Positions 9,899 through 22,651 are shown, numbered from the stretch's first letter. The stretch: 64,000 bases of DNA from Siniperca chuatsi (GCF_020085105.1 NC_058063.1:16725262-16789261); one strand, 5' to 3'. The notes: a model not told the origin generated them from the letters alone. A program made the numbers and translations.

Positions 9899-12800
9899 AG
9901 TATACTAAAGAGTAGAATCAAATATACAATCCCAAATATTAGTTGCTATATATTAATACTCAAAATAATTTTAAAACATCTATCAATAGTATGTCATAAT
10001 ATGATGGCATGAATCTCTGCATGTCTTTTTAACATCTACCTAATTGCTGAGTGACAAAAAATAATTGTTAACTCATGTATATGAATCTGCAATATAATCT
10101 ACTAACTGCTTATTCAAAAAATACTACCTGACACAACATTACAAATTACAATTTTTTATTTAGGTAGATTCTTTTTGAAGTAGAAAAATAGACTCATCTC
10201 AACCAAATCCATCAATCTGACTTTGTGTGGTGTTTTATTGCAGAACCAGATGGATCATTTTGTAAGTAAGACTTAAAAAACCCAGAATCAATAACAAAGG
10301 AGATCATAATGATACATTTTACACACTATCTTAAATAGAATCATAACAAAGTTGTTTCTTTTGTAAGGATTTTTGATGATAATTGACAGTAAAATGATGA
10401 TCTGATCAAATTCAACAGCCAAACCACTAATTCATATAGAGACTATTCCACACCATGAAATATACATAACATTTACATGATGTGTAATGCAATAACACTT
10501 CATGTGACACTTTGCATCCCATAGACATGAGAATGAAACATGCTGAACACATTGATCACTGCAGACAGGCCGATAATGAGGTGATACAAACAGGCCAAGA
10601 TCATCTGATGATACAGTACTTTAAAAAAAAAAAAAAAAAAAGCCAGATCTTGATCATATGCAAATGTCACGCTGTGATAGTCATCACTGAGGTTTTTATG
10701 AACAAGAAAAACAGTGAACACAACATGTTTTATATTTCGTGTCAGCTGTCTAAGGAATAAGGAACACGAGATGGACATGAAAACGGCTTCATGTTGGAAC
10801 AAGGATGTAGAAAAAGTACTGGTGGATACTGACAGGTTGACATGGTAACAGACAGCTCACTTTGATCAAGTGAGGCATTGTATGCAAGTCAAACCTGCCT
10901 GATCAAGTAATGCTCTGATGATGCAGTTTAAGCCTACTGTGAATCAGGAAGACACTGAACAGTCCAAAAAGCCCAGCATGGCGTTGGCTGTTTGGTACTC
11001 AGCAGGTACTGTATGATGGGTTTCTGCAGCTTTTTCACTGAAAATAGCTTCCTGGTGAGGCTGAAAACGGTGCTAAGTGAGCGGTGAGAGTGAACTAAAA
11101 CAATCAATTTGACTGGTGTTTGACTGGTGATGGGCCTGTTCGCGTGCATGAGGCAGATGTTGTAGGCGTGACTGAAATGTTTAGACTAACCAGGAAATAA
11201 ACATTCAGATTACTTCGCACCTCTATCACATTCATATGTCGGTGTTTAATAGGAATGGTTTGCTGGAATTAATTTTGGTCAAGACAAAAATACATGTAAA
11301 TATTAACCGTCTTCATTACGGAAAATATAATTTGTTGTCTGGCCACAGAAGAATGAGCTACCTATTACAACTGAATGCGTATATGCTTTTCAAAGTATTC
11401 TTCGGAGCTGTCAAGGCAAGAGGAGGGACAGGAGACCATGCCAGCTATGGTGTAAAAGAAATTAATTAATTTAGCTAATTTTAGATTAACACTGTGGCCA
11501 AATTCAAGTTGAAATACACAATGCAAGCTTTGTGTCTTGTTACATAGTAGCTAGACTTACCTGTCACTGTGACATAAGACAACAATAATGATCACTATGT
11601 ATAATAGGCCTACATTCCACAGAGTGCAGGTGGTGCACTCAATCTGAAAGGGAAAAAGAACAAAACAGACCTTTATTGTCAAACATTTTCACATCACTTA
11701 TCCAGAGTAGGATGTACAGGGAAGCAGTTTAAACTTCATTGGACATTACCATATTATTAAAATTTCAGATTCTGGGTTTAAATCTGAGCTGTAGTCCTTC
11801 CTGTGTGGAGTCAGTGTGTTTTCATGTTCCTTCAGCTGCTCCAGTGTCCTCCAAAGGTGCGAAGAGATGTAAGTTAGGTGAATTAAACTGTACGTTTTTG
11901 AATAGCTGTGTTTCATTATCTCTATTGGATTATAGCTATTCTTTCTTTTCTTAATATTTTCTCTCTTAATCTGGCACTGTGGACAAATATCATTTCAAAA
12001 TTCTGAATCATTTTCAGTAACAGCAGGTATTATGAGCATAAAACCACACGGGATTGTTGCGGAACATTATTTAGTGTTACATCCACAGACAGGCTTTCTA
12101 CATTTTCAAAAATACACATTACACTCCTCTACGCTTCACTTTTGAACCTTTTCCGCACATGACCTGACTTTGGCAAGGTGCTCAGGCTTGTTTCTCAGAC
12201 CCAACACACTTCTGAATCACAAAGTAAAAAATTGTATATAGAATAGAATAGTGTAAAATATTGTAGTGATAAGAGACATAAATGTCTGTAGCTTTTAATA
12301 TAAAGCATGATCGATGGTAGATACAGATGTTGTATAGTTAATCTGAGCATATCACACTTTGCTATCTCACAGCTTTGAATTGATCATTGATTTAGTTTCA
12401 CCCATCTGATCAAAGTAACTTTATTTTGGGGGTCTGTAATAAAATAAATAATAAAATAGGGACCATGTTCAATTGAATTTGATTAGAGCTAGACGGATAA
12501 ATCTGCAAGGCGGATATATTGGCCGATATTAGCCTATTGCAGATATATTTGTAATGGTGTTGGCCAATAGTTTGTCCACCAGAGAGCAAAGTTTAGTTTT
12601 CATCTGTAAAATGTGCTTCTCAGAATATATTCTCAGTAAAAACCCTTTTAGAAACCTGCCAAACAAAGCCGTATCTTATGTATGTTTATATTATGTGTTT
12701 ATGTTAATGTTAATATTCAGATTTTTTAAACTGTTAAATATCAGTAAATAACAGTAAAACTATTAAATCTGTGCACACACAAATATACAATTCAACAGAT

Positions 12801-13970
12801 ATGGACAGTAAAGTTTCCAATATATTTAATGGGGTTTAATTGTGGCCCATATAATTATTACCAAATTACTAGTTCTGCTTAGGAAACTTCCCAGGAAGTC
12901 ATTGAGAAATTGTTTGGAAAATCAAAACCCATTCATTACCATAAGGGCAATTCAGCCATGTTTGCAGTGGCAGCAGGCTGCCAGGACAGCTGGATCAGGT
13001 GCGCCCTCTAGTGTTGACATGTATCACTTCACCAACATTAACATTCCCTTATAACTACTCTGCAGATTTCCTACTATAGGTTTCGACCTTTTCATGAGCT
13101 GCCTGTTGAGTCTTAAAAAAGCTTATTTAAATTAGTGACCTCAAACACAGTCCTCGTTAACTGCATTTAAGAATGACACCCATGGAGAAATCACTTAAAA
13201 TCACTAGATAGTTACTAACTCAAATATTTTAGGGTACATAATGTTTTTTGATCCAGATAAAAAACTGGATTCAGATCTGATATTTTTCTTTGAAGGGTCC
13301 TTTCACACGTTGTGATGGTAGTCTATGTTTTTTTACTATTTTAAATGAGGCACCTTTTATGTAAATGTTAAATTTCAATCAAGTCAGTGAAAGAGAGGCC
13401 AACATTATGGTTTAACTGTTTATTCAGCATCAGAGAAATCAATTATCCATTTATATAAAACTCCAAAAATGTAATTATGACAAAACTATGGTTTAACATG
13501 TTATAACCATCACCAGATATTAACCAAAAAGGAAAAAAAAAACATTTTGTGAGTGTAAGAAGCAAAACAGTACAGATTAGTGTTGTTATTCTTATTCTTT
13601 CATAAACATGCAATAGGATACAAACAAATTGAGATGAATAAAAGACACTTTAAGAGAAAAAATATAACAACTACAACAACAAAAAGTTATTGTTATCTGT
13701 CATCCAGCAATAATGAAGGAAGTCATTCAGATGTTCCTGGATCAGGACAAGGAGACCGAAACACGTTTACTTTAGTGTAGCCACTTTCTCTGTTCGTTAG
13801 TAATTTAGTTTCTCCCATATTCAGGTTGTGATTTCTACATTTTACACATTGCCATTCAATAAACCCAGAGACCAGACAGTACACACTGTACACTGTTAGT
13901 AAGTTTGTTGCAGTCAAGGAAAATACACCAGAAACATGAAGTCTGTCACCAGTGAGTTAGGGTGGGTTTA
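9899..13970. other. Gene-free stretch between klhl33 copy 1 and the lectin gene
   Basis: No exon can be supported. Visible items are an A-run at 10622-10640, a degenerate repeat at 11765-11890, a repeat-like segment at 12490-12600 (GGCGGATATATTGGCCGATA) and TTTATT at 13419-13424, which could be the lectin gene's poly(A) signal on the minus strand. Open frames here are short and have no motif. Confidence 0.5.
11765..11890 (+). repeat. Degenerate SINE-like dispersed repeat
   Basis: The phrases GGGTTTAAATCTGAGCTG, CCTTCCTGTGTGGAGTC and CCTCCAAAGGTGCGAAGA correspond, with decay, to a fish repeat that runs GGGTTCAAATCC, CCTGTGTGGAGTCTGCATG, CAGTCCAAAGACATG. This is recognised from general familiarity with fish DNA; no family name is claimed. 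Confidence 0.4.
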
Positions 13971-13977
13971 AATCTTA

Positions 13978-16900
13978 CTATAAAGCACAGATAAAATTTA
14001 ACTTGTCATTTTCAGCCTTTTTGACCCACTCATGTTGTCCTCCTCTGTCCATGGCTCCTGACATGTCACAGTCATCCATCTTTTGATCTGGGGCCCAGTT
14101 CTCATAGCAGACCAGCTCGTCACTGACCCAGAACCACAGATCCAGAGTGCAGGTGTAGCGCAGTCCCAGCCAGACAAAAGGAGTGTCGGCCTTCTTGGCT
14201 CTCTCTTGGACCCATCTCTGCTCGTCAGGGTTAGTGATGGAGACCAGGTCATTGTGGTTCTCTCTGCAGAAATGTAAGGCCTCCTCCCAGGTCTTGTTTT
14301 GTTTGATCAGGATCACTTTATCTGTCATGGAAGAAATTGAGACAAACACAGGATCATACCAGTAGCTTTGTTCAGTTAGTTGTTGAGAACACTGCGATCC
14401 AATATGGATCTTGAGTACTGAAATTTAGGTTTAAATCATTGCTTGTATCTTTAAAATATATTAAGAATGTCTTAAGCAGCATAAATGACATTTTACTGTA
14501 GAGCTAGCAGTGTCGTGATAGTCTCTGTAATAAATGGGATTAACAAAATAAGCGATTAAACAATTAAAGAAACAATGTAGCGGTGACATGACCAACTAAT
14601 ATTCAAACATAATATTTTGGTCTTTTTCTGTTTTAATATTAGTTACTTGAAGTAAGACTACAGACAGAATCCAGATGTGAAATCTAGTGTATGAAATAAA
14701 TATATTCACCACCGAAAGAAATTCAACAAACATGCATAAACATTTAACTAAAATAATTATTAAATACTGTAAATTCAGACGGATCTTCTGACTGATTCCA
14801 GTTCTGCTCCTATTGGAGAAAACAGTTGAGAGAGACCTTTGCAAAACTCACCATCATAGCAGAAGAAGGGTTTTCTTTTAGTACAATCATCAGAGTTCCA
14901 TTTTCCAAATCTATTTAACACAGTCATAGCACATTTCTTGTTGTCTTGATCTTTAAATAACTCCAGATCCCAGTTTCTGAAAGAGGAATTGCTCCCATCT
15001 GACCACCTCCAGGTGTCTCTGAACAGGCCGATCCACAATTTCTTTCCAGAATAACTGACATCCGTTAGTTCTTTTAACTGATTGAGTCCACTGACCAGGT
15101 CAGTGTGATGTTGTCTGCAGTAGTTCTGAGCCTGTGGCCAGGTCATATTAATGTCAATCAAATTGAATTTATTATTGGATTGCTTTCTTTCTGTTGAGTA
15201 AACAGACACATTTTCACAGTTAGAAATCCACATTTTAGTTATTTAGTTTCATATAATGTGAGATAAATTAGCATGATTCCACTGCAGTTTCTGATATTTA
15301 GATGAAAGTATTTGTGGTATAATAAGGTAGAGCAGATGATTTTGCGTAAAATAGAAGAAAAGTAGTCCTATACTGGATTAGAATCAATTTTTTTCAAAAG
15401 TGGAATTTTATCATCACAGTTTCCAGTAATGTCACTTAAAAATAAAAAAGCCAAAAAAAAAGGCTAAGATTTAATATTAACTGACTTATGACTTTTAGAT
15501 ATTACTTTTTAACCATATCAGCCAAGTTTTTACTTAAAGGTGAGGCATGCGATTCTGGAGAAATCCAATACCATGACAAATACCATGATATAGAGCGACA
15601 CAGCAAGTAACGTAACTAACGTTAGCTAGGTTGTGGGTTAGCAGACTGTCCCTACAGTTGCTGCTGCGAAGCTAACAGCCAGAGAGGACGAGACGGTTTC
15701 CCAGAGCAGCACAGCAGCTCCAGACAGCGATACTCACAACTCTCCTGCTACTATAGCTAACATCACAACACCAGCATATCTTGGAAAACTAGAAAGTAAG
15801 CTGAATGTCCGCGGGCAAGTCATTTAATTTTACCTTACACACAAATCATGACTGGAATAGTGTTGTGTAGCTCTATCAGAGTCACTTTGTTTGTTTAGCA
15901 TTTACAGAGCCAGGGCTGTGTACAGACACCGGATTTTTTTCAGCACACACAGAGAACAGACAGCTAGTGGACTGTGAGGACATATTCACTGAATTCGACA
16001 AAAAAAAAAAAAAAAAACGTGTATTGGATTAGAATTGCATACCCCATGTAAAGAGATCAGTTATATGTCCACATAGAAAACAATTGTTAGGCAGGATGAT
16101 ATGCTGAATACACATAATGTCATTATTAGCCACATATTCTCACCATCGTAGCAGATAACTTTATAGTTAGCAGTACAGGTGATATCGTTCCATTTGTGAT
16201 TGCTGATGCACACACAGTTCTCAAAACCGTTCCAATCATTCGGTTCTCCCGACCTCCATTCTGTCTCACTATTATTGAACTCCACCCCTGGCAGAGACCA
16301 GTGCCACCTCCTGTTTCCTGGGTTGCTGTACAGCCCAATCCAGGCTTCGTCTTGCTTCATTGTAGAGTCACAGAGTCTCTCCATGTCTGTCATGTTAGAT
16401 ACTGTGGCCAGGTCCCTGTAGTTCTCTCTGCAATAACTCTGGGCTTCATCCCAGGACTTTTTCTCTTCAATAAAGTGGTACTCATAGAGGTGACAAGTGA
16501 AGAAGGAACACTGACCTAACAACAGAGCAAATACTGCAGTGTTGGAGCTGACACCATGACGAGCATCTGTTTATTAAATCAAAATCATTAGCACACAGGT
16601 CACACCCACTACTTACACCATCCTCTTAATTTAAATGTGACTCTAAATCTACGTATTTTACATTTTATTGATGACAGAGCTTTCCAGCTGTCTTATGACT
16701 CCAGATTAAGTTGTAGTGATTTTAGCTTAAAGAAGGGCAGGTTGTACTGCAATTGAGCTGGTAAGATGATCCACTTACCCATCAGAATGAGTAGAAACAG
16801 ACTCCACTGCATCTTTGCTCTGTTAGATGAAACTGATATTTTAGTGCGCAGTGAACAAAAAACTTGATTTTAACAGCTTGTCTTTAGGTTTAGGGAAATA

Positions 16901-18138
16901 TACTGAAACTCTTATATGTCTAGTAAGAAAAACAAAAACAAAAAAAAACTGTCCAGTTCCTTCAGGACTTAATGTTTAGGCAGAAGTCTAGTAAGAAAGT
17001 ATGTAAGAAATGTAAATATGTACGCAGTATAAGTATGCAAATCATTGTACCAGATTTAACAGTTGTTCCCATTCAGTAGTGCTTTTAGTCAATGGGAATG
17101 TGTGATTTGAATAAAATACAGATAACAAAATACACTGGGTCTGGACGCAATAACAGAGACACATGTAGAGTATAATGCAATACAGTACATAACAGCCCTG
17201 CAATTAATTATTTGGCTTGGAAGCTGCTAATGTTCTGGGCCCCTAACACACTTATAACCTTTAACTGGCGTTTCTAAAGACAGCGCTTAGGAGAAAATGC
17301 ACCACCATGGCTGTTAAGAGCTTCTTAAGGTCCTCTGTCTGAGATTCTGAGGAATACAAATAAATGTTTTTAAGTCATTTGGTGTATTTCCCTGTTTGTA
17401 AGCCATGCAATATGTCAAATGATAAGTTCATATTCTTCTTAATACAATACTGACATGCACATGTACAATGAAAGAGACATTAGTCACTGTAATTGTTCCT
17501 CCTGCCCACATTGGCCATGAAGAGATCTCAGGCTTCATCCTTGAAAGTTGTTATTATGAAACGAAGCAGGATGAAACAGCACATCATAATAATGAACTGG
17601 GTTTTAACATTTTGTTGGATTATTTCACAATTTCATGGTTATATTATGTCATATTTATTCATATGAAAAATAGGAGGGAGCTTTGCACACAGTTTTTTTT
17701 TGTGGTTTTGAGGGTTTATTTACGTTATTTTCTGTTTTATTTAGAAATATTCTCCTTCCCTCATGTGTTTTGTAGTTTTAATTCCTGTCTTTGTTTGCTT
17801 TTCCCTCCAGTTTTGATTGTCTGTCCTGTCCTGATTAGTTTCACCTGTGTCTAGTTGTCCTTCCCTCAGTGAATATTTAGTCAGTGTTTTGTCTAGTTGT
17901 CAGAGCGTCTTTGTCTTCATGTGTTGAGTTTTCCAGCCCTTATCCTGTGTGACTTGTGTTTTGGACTTACAACCTTAGTTATTGGATTTTCTTTGTTTAT
18001 TGGACTATCTGCTTGGTAGTTGAGCTTGTGTAAGAGCAAGAGGTGCTAACAGCAAGCTGGACATAGTCACAAAAATAATAAAAACCAAATTGTTTATTTT
18101 ATGTATTTATTCCATTGTGTAGCCTATACTTTTTTTTA

Positions 18139-18180
<42 letters not shown>

Positions 18181-18935
18181 GCTCAAAGGTGTTTTTTCCT
18201 CATTGGATTGGTGTTGTTTGTCTTGAATGGATTACACTTTCTTTCTTTTTCTTTTTTTTTATACTGTTGTTCACACCTTTTTCATTATTCAGCTCATTTA
18301 TATGAACTCTTAATTAGTTTATTGCATGAGTATGAAGCCCTGAGTGAAAAGAGCATTGATCATGTCAAAGTTAAAAAAAATAGATGCTTCATCTATCATA
18401 TACTTTTCATGGGCTAAGTGTGCGATCACTACCATAAACACAATATTAAAATTATATTAATAATCTATTTTCAAGATGTCTCACCAGAAGCAATGAGCCA
18501 CATTTTATGCAGGTTGATCAAAATAACCACACAGCATTATATGAAGTATTTCTTGGTTAATAAAAAAAACAAAACAAAAAACTGTTAAGCAAGTTCTATA
18601 TAGTTAGTTTAAAACATCACTCTGACACAACAAAACCCTGTCTCCAGGTAGTATTTACTGAAAAAAGCTTTTGATTGCAATATATTGCCAGTTGTTTTTG
18701 TTAGTGTCCAAAAAGAGCTTAAAGCTTATAGTATCACCTGAAAACACTAATTTAATTATATAAATTAGATTTCACATGCACTGGGATGAATAGAATTGAA
18801 TCTACTTGATTAAACATTGAATGTAAAATAATACAGCAGAGTCTTAACTTACATCTTCTGATTCCTGCTCTCCTCAGCTTCACCCTGCTCTGATGTCTCT
18901 CCCTCCTGTGCTGATGCAGACTGCTCACAATAGTA
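13978..18935 (-). CDS. Secreted C-type lectin with three CTLDs
   Basis: Coding exons on the minus strand are 16812-16779, 16515-16144, 15190-14852 and 14321-13978. Frames close at 362 aa with phase-1 introns throughout. The first exon encodes MQWSLFLLILMG, a signal peptide core. CTLD1 (about 13-135) has AWIGL, the Ca2+/sugar motif EPN and KWND. CTLD2 (136-248) has LWIGLF and KWNSDDC but no EPN. CTLD3 (249-362) has VWLGL and ends LNFICAL, with neither EPN nor WND. CTLD1 is thus the likely Ca2+-dependent binder. No transmembrane segment follows, so the product should be secreted. For exon 2 I prefer the acceptor before GTCAGTGTTCC; one 51 bases upstream also keeps the frame. A non-coding leader exon probably lies at 18853-18935. 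The class is like the fish mannose-receptor-like multi-CTLD lectins; no exact orthologue is named. Confidence 0.8.
15191..16143. other. Lectin intron between CTLD1 and CTLD2 exons
   Basis: Nearly all of this intron from 15534 to 16050 is a MITE-like element described separately. The rest is AT-rich with no feature seen. Confidence 0.5.
15534..16050 (+). mobile_element. MITE-like element, family shared with 25575-25805
   Basis: The left end TTAAAGGTGAGGCATGCGATTCT is matched in inverse by the right end ATTAGAATTGCATACCCCAT, so terminal inverted repeats are present. The interior has ACACACAAATCATGACTGG, AATAGTGTTGTGTAGCTC, GACAGCTAGTGGACTGTGAG and GTATTGGATTAGAATTG, plus an A-run. The reverse complement of 25575-25805 carries the same phrases. 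No coding capacity is seen. Confidence 0.6.
17690..18060 (+). repeat. Possible dispersed repeat (T-rich, retroelement-tail-like)
   Basis: Phrases such as TTTTCCCTCCAGTTTTGATT, GTTTCACCTGTGTCTAGTTG, GTGTTGAGTTTTCCAGCCC and TGTGTTTTGGACTT recall a repeat common in fish genomes. No second copy occurs in this window to confirm it. An open frame over 17468-17854 is low-complexity and not a credible gene. Confidence 0.3.
18143..18178. repeat. (TG)n microsatellite
   Basis: About 18 uninterrupted TG dinucleotides lie just after a T-run. Confidence 0.9.
18853..18935 (-). other. Candidate non-coding leader exon of the lectin gene
   Basis: On the minus strand a purine-rich segment (GGAGGGAGAGACATCAGAGC and so on) ends AATCAGAAGAT followed by a strong donor, GTAAGT. 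The exon holding the lectin ATG at 16812 has an acceptor (CATCTAACAG) 7 bases before its start codon, so an upstream leader exon is required. This is the best candidate seen on that strand. The 5' end is approximate. Confidence 0.4.
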
Positions 18936-19509
18936 TATTAATCCTGTTCATACACTCTAGTTGCCACATTGATGTTGTATTTGAATATTAAAATATCAAG
19001 CTTTCAGATCTTTATCATTGCCAGGAAACTGTCTATTGTTGACAAAATAAGTCCATATCCTTTAGGATAGTTATATTATAGAAAACAAACATATCATTGT
19101 ATTAAGCAGACAAAATGTACATTACACAAAATGCAGCCTTCATAAATAGTGCAGATTAATACAATTTTAAAGAAAAGGGGTCACAAAAACTTAAACACTG
19201 AATTTGCTTGACATATGACTCAATATTTGAGCTTTGGAGATACAGATTTTTGGAATTAACTTCATCCCTGATTGTCATTCATTGTTCTCTGACTTTAGAC
19301 TTAGTAAATAGCAATAATCTTACAAAAAGAAGCTTGTTTCTCAAAACAAAGAGGACCAAGACTAGAGCCTTTTGGGACACCTATACTAACGTCAAGAGAA
19401 CTTGATTTGGAACCATTGGAAAGTACTGCCTGAGTTCTACCAGAGAGGTTGTCATAAAACCATTAATGGACTACTCTTCTAGTCCTAACAATAATATTCA
19501 GTATAAATA

Positions 19510-19825
19510 CATAAACAGGTGACAGATTAAAGGAAAATTGTGAATAAACGAGTAGAGAAGCATAACAAATGCAGATGATTCCATAAAGGCGTACTAAATG
19601 ATCTCAACTCAACTGCACATTGGAACAACATGTTAGACAGCGCTCTCCACCACCGTCATCAAAACACCAATTGAGGGAATTTCTTTTGGAAGAATGGTTT
19701 CCATCCCTTTAGTAGATTTCCAGAAATTTGTCAAATTTATACCAAGGAGTAATTAACCTCTTTTTGGAGGCTCAAGGCAGCTGAACACCTTATTAAGACA
19801 ACTCATGTTGGTTTTTGGTGCAGTC
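19510..19825 (+). repeat. Dispersed repeat of unknown class
   Basis: The phrases AATGCAGATGATTCCATAAAGG, CAACTGCACATTGGAACAAC, AGACAGCGCTCTCCACCACC and CACCAATTGAGGGAATTTCT match a repeat I know from many fish genomes. No second copy is present here, so the call rests on recognition. Confidence 0.4.
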
Positions 19826-19927
19826 AGATTTTCACTGTCTGTAGCTGCTGATGGACACACACTGGCTGTCGCAGGGCTGGAACCCGTGAACAACCCAGGA
19901 CAGCACAGTCTGTATAACCACACAGGA

Positions 19928-20306
19928 TCTCAGACTTCCTTACTACCTGGATGAAACTCATTCACTTTGGGTCTGGGTTCTTTCTTGTGCCTGCGGCAGA
20001 GTAGTATCAGGAGGGTCTTTGACTCATCCTCTCTCTTTGCTTTCATCGGCAGCTTTTGCTTAAGGCAACATTATTTAACTCATTAGGTTCATGTGGCTGT
20101 TTCCCTTTGTTCTCTTGGCATTGTTTTAATTTACTGTCTCAAAATATCCATCCCTGTAAGACAGGATTCTCTGGCAGTAGAAAGTGAGGACGTTCTGCTG
20201 GTTTCCTCGTTTCAGCACAGCGGGGCAGTTAAGGCCACAGGTCAGAGTATCCAGCCAGGTCATGTACAGAGCACTGGGGCAGTCACTCTGTGGCACAGAA
20301 AGGCTC
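19928..20306 (-). CDS. Two unrecognised coding-like exons
   Basis: Exon A starts at 20306 after a TTTTTTCAG acceptor and is open to about 20135, with a possible donor GTAAAT at phase 0. It is cysteine-rich ([41 protein letters not shown]). Exon B lies at about 20064-19928. It reads in the joining frame as basic sequence ([19 protein letters not shown]) and ends [10 protein letters not shown] plus a TGA stop at 19928-19930. A donor-like GGTAGTAAG overlaps its end. I do not recognise a family. No upstream exon or promoter was found, and exon B's acceptor (CCTTAAG) is poor. It could be the 3' end of a small gene or a relic. Confidence 0.3.
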
Positions 20307-20909
20307 CTGAAAAAACCATCACATTTACATGAACATAACAAAACAGCACAACAAGAACAAACACTGCCCTTATTTGACCCATGATTAAAATATTACACAA
20401 GTCAAATGAGTGCACACTGTGGTTTGCAGCGAACCCACAAAGACCTAGTCCCTCACATCTCTTTCTTTTGTCTGAATCACACTGCTACGGAAATAGCCAT
20501 GGTCTGGTGGCTCTTTGTTTATAATTTTGCATCCCTGTAGACATCAGATAATGTATTGTTTTCCTGCTGTGTTATATTTAGCACAGCAGGCTTGGCACAC
20601 TGGCTTTAAAAAAAAATGTGAACAGGGCTTAACGTAACCTGTAACCCCACAACATAATGTGGGTCCTTGGAAGTAATATACTGTATACTGTTGGTAGTAA
20701 ATGCTCATGTTGACATTGTACAAAATGTATAGAAATGTAATTTCTCTTTGTATGTCACATTCGCTATTGGTATTTTACTGGATAACACACTCACATAATC
20801 CTCCCAGTAGCCCTGCTGGGACACGACACAAACTGGGGGCCCTGAGGAACTCAATAGAATACTTCTTACTCACTGACATCCAAGGACCCTTCTCAGTGAA
20901 GAGAGCAGG

Positions 20910-20917
20910 TATATAAG
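20910..20917 (+). promoter_or_regulatory. TATA box of the C1q-like gene
   Basis: TATATAAG lies about 80 bases before the ATG at 20991. That places a transcription start near 20940 and leaves a 5' UTR of about 50 bases. Confidence 0.6.
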
Positions 20918-20990
20918 CCACTGAGGAAAAACCACTCTCTACAAACTGCGAGGATAATATCCAAGAGACAACAAATTTAAGATTAAGGAA

Positions 20991-22651
20991 ATGGAGTTCA
21001 GGGCTTTGCTTCTGCTGACCCTCTTGGGACTCTTGTTTGTGGAGCCAGCGTTTAGACAGAGAGGTAACATGGATATTAGTGAGTGGCTGAAAGCTAAATT
21101 GGAATTAATAAAGAACTTGGAGGACAAACTGAAATATGTAGAAAGATGGCAGAATGGTGTTGAAGCTCTGGAGGCCAGACTCAATGCGACTGAGGACGAG
21201 CTGACGAGACAGAAAGCTGAAGTGGACAGACTGAACAAAGATAATGAAGTTTCAAGATTCATGATGATGAATTATCACCACATATATTCCCACCCAACAT
21301 TTGGAGTAATGCATTTGTAAACTTACAGTATTTAAGTTTACCAATGTTCAATGTTGTTACACAATAAAATAGTGTGCTGTTTTGTGATCATACTGAAATA
21401 ATTCTCTAAGCAGAAGAGATGCAGTATTAGATTATTTATTATCATACATCTGTGAAGAAAATATACTGTCTAAATTTAAGGGCAAAGTAAATTATTCTGT
21501 GACCTTTATCACTCTGTCATTGATTTATATCTTTTATATTAACATTTATAATTTCTCCATGTAACTGTCTGTCCACAGGTGCTCCTCACATCGCGTTCTT
21601 GGCCTCTTTGGTGCACTCTAGGGAGATTTGCAGAGGACCCTGCACAGACAAGACCCTGGTTTTCAAAAGGGTCTTCTCAAACACTGCAAGGGTTATCATC
21701 AAAATACAGGTACTTGGTACAGGTACAGGTGCTTGTAGATAGTTAACATTTATTTTATTTCTAAGGGTTTGTTATTGTTTGTTTGTTATTATTATTTTGA
21801 CAAAGAAGATAAAACTGCTGTTTTTCTATGGCTGAAAATCTGTAGACACTACATATCCTAAGGCTTTAAACTCACACATCTGCTTCTGGTATTTCAAACA
21901 AGATCAAACAAAGTAGAAGAATTTCCTGATACTGTTTGACTCAGGTCTCTAGTGTTTTCTAGTGCTAAATGGCGTTTAAAGCTGCTCTATTCAAAATTCT
22001 TATATTAACAAAGGATCAAATGACCAAGTTAAATGGGAAATGTCTTCACTTATAATTTTCTTATTTGAGTCAAACCTCCATTGTTGGGGCCAATTAATAA
22101 TAATTTTAGTAACATTGGATTTACAATCAGTGTATTTACAATCAATAAAAGAACATGATTTCCCGTCATTCTAGCACATAACCTATATTCTGTTAATCTT
22201 TATAGATCATGAACAAATGAATGAACCCAGATTCTGAAAAGCCATAATTCATTGGCTCAACCTACTAAAGTTTGCCTCCAAAGTAGCTCTTCCTCTGAGA
22301 GAATTTTGAGAAATAAAACTCAAATCTACTTGTAATTCAAGTAACTCATCTTGCATCTGCTTGTCTTTGCTCTATTGCAGGAATCTTCACAGCACCAGTG
22401 AACAGTCTCTACTACTTCAGCTTCAGTACCTGGGCTACAACACTCACGTAATGGGGGCCATTTTATTGAAAAATGACGTTCATCAAATTTCAACATATAA
22501 CCCTTCAGCTGACGGCTCAGACGGTAGTAGTAACGCTGTTGTTCTGCAATTGGCTGCTAGTGATAAGGTGTACATGGAACTGTGGGATAACGGAGTGTTT
22601 GACAACCTGAATGGACACACCTCCAGTGGTTTTCTTGTCTTTCCTATGTAA
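20991..22651 (+). pseudogene. Secreted C1q-like gene with two frameshifts (probable pseudogene)
   Basis: The first exon (from 20991) encodes a signal peptide (MEFRALLLLTLLGLLFVEP) and a coiled coil (about residues 30-85). Exon 2 (from 21579, acceptor TGTCCACAG, to about 21709) starts a gC1q domain with GAPHIAFLASL and TDKTLVFKRVFSN. It then needs a one-base shift to continue as KGYHQNTG up to the donor. Exon 3 (22381-22651) starts IFTAPVNSLYYFSFST, then needs another one-base shift to reach GYNTHVMGAILLKND, KVYMELWDNG and the family ending GFLVFPM. The expected phase-1 donor after AATGAAG in exon 1 is also missing; the next bases are TTTC. Without the shifts a stop follows soon after. C1q-like proteins are secreted trimers used in innate immunity and as lectin-like opsonins. 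Kelch and lectin neighbours are intact, which argues against general sequence error. Confidence 0.75.

Noticed and set aside
10500-10802. Overlapping frames on both strands around an A-run
   Set aside because: They contain a poly-Lys/poly-Phe artefact from the A-tract and no motif.
14083-16519. Plus-strand open frames across the lectin exons
   Set aside because: They are shadows of the CTLD exons on the minus strand and lack any domain signature.
17468-18417. Plus-strand frames rich in Phe, Cys and Val
   Set aside because: They run through T-rich repeat-like DNA and a (TG)n tract and show no exon borders.
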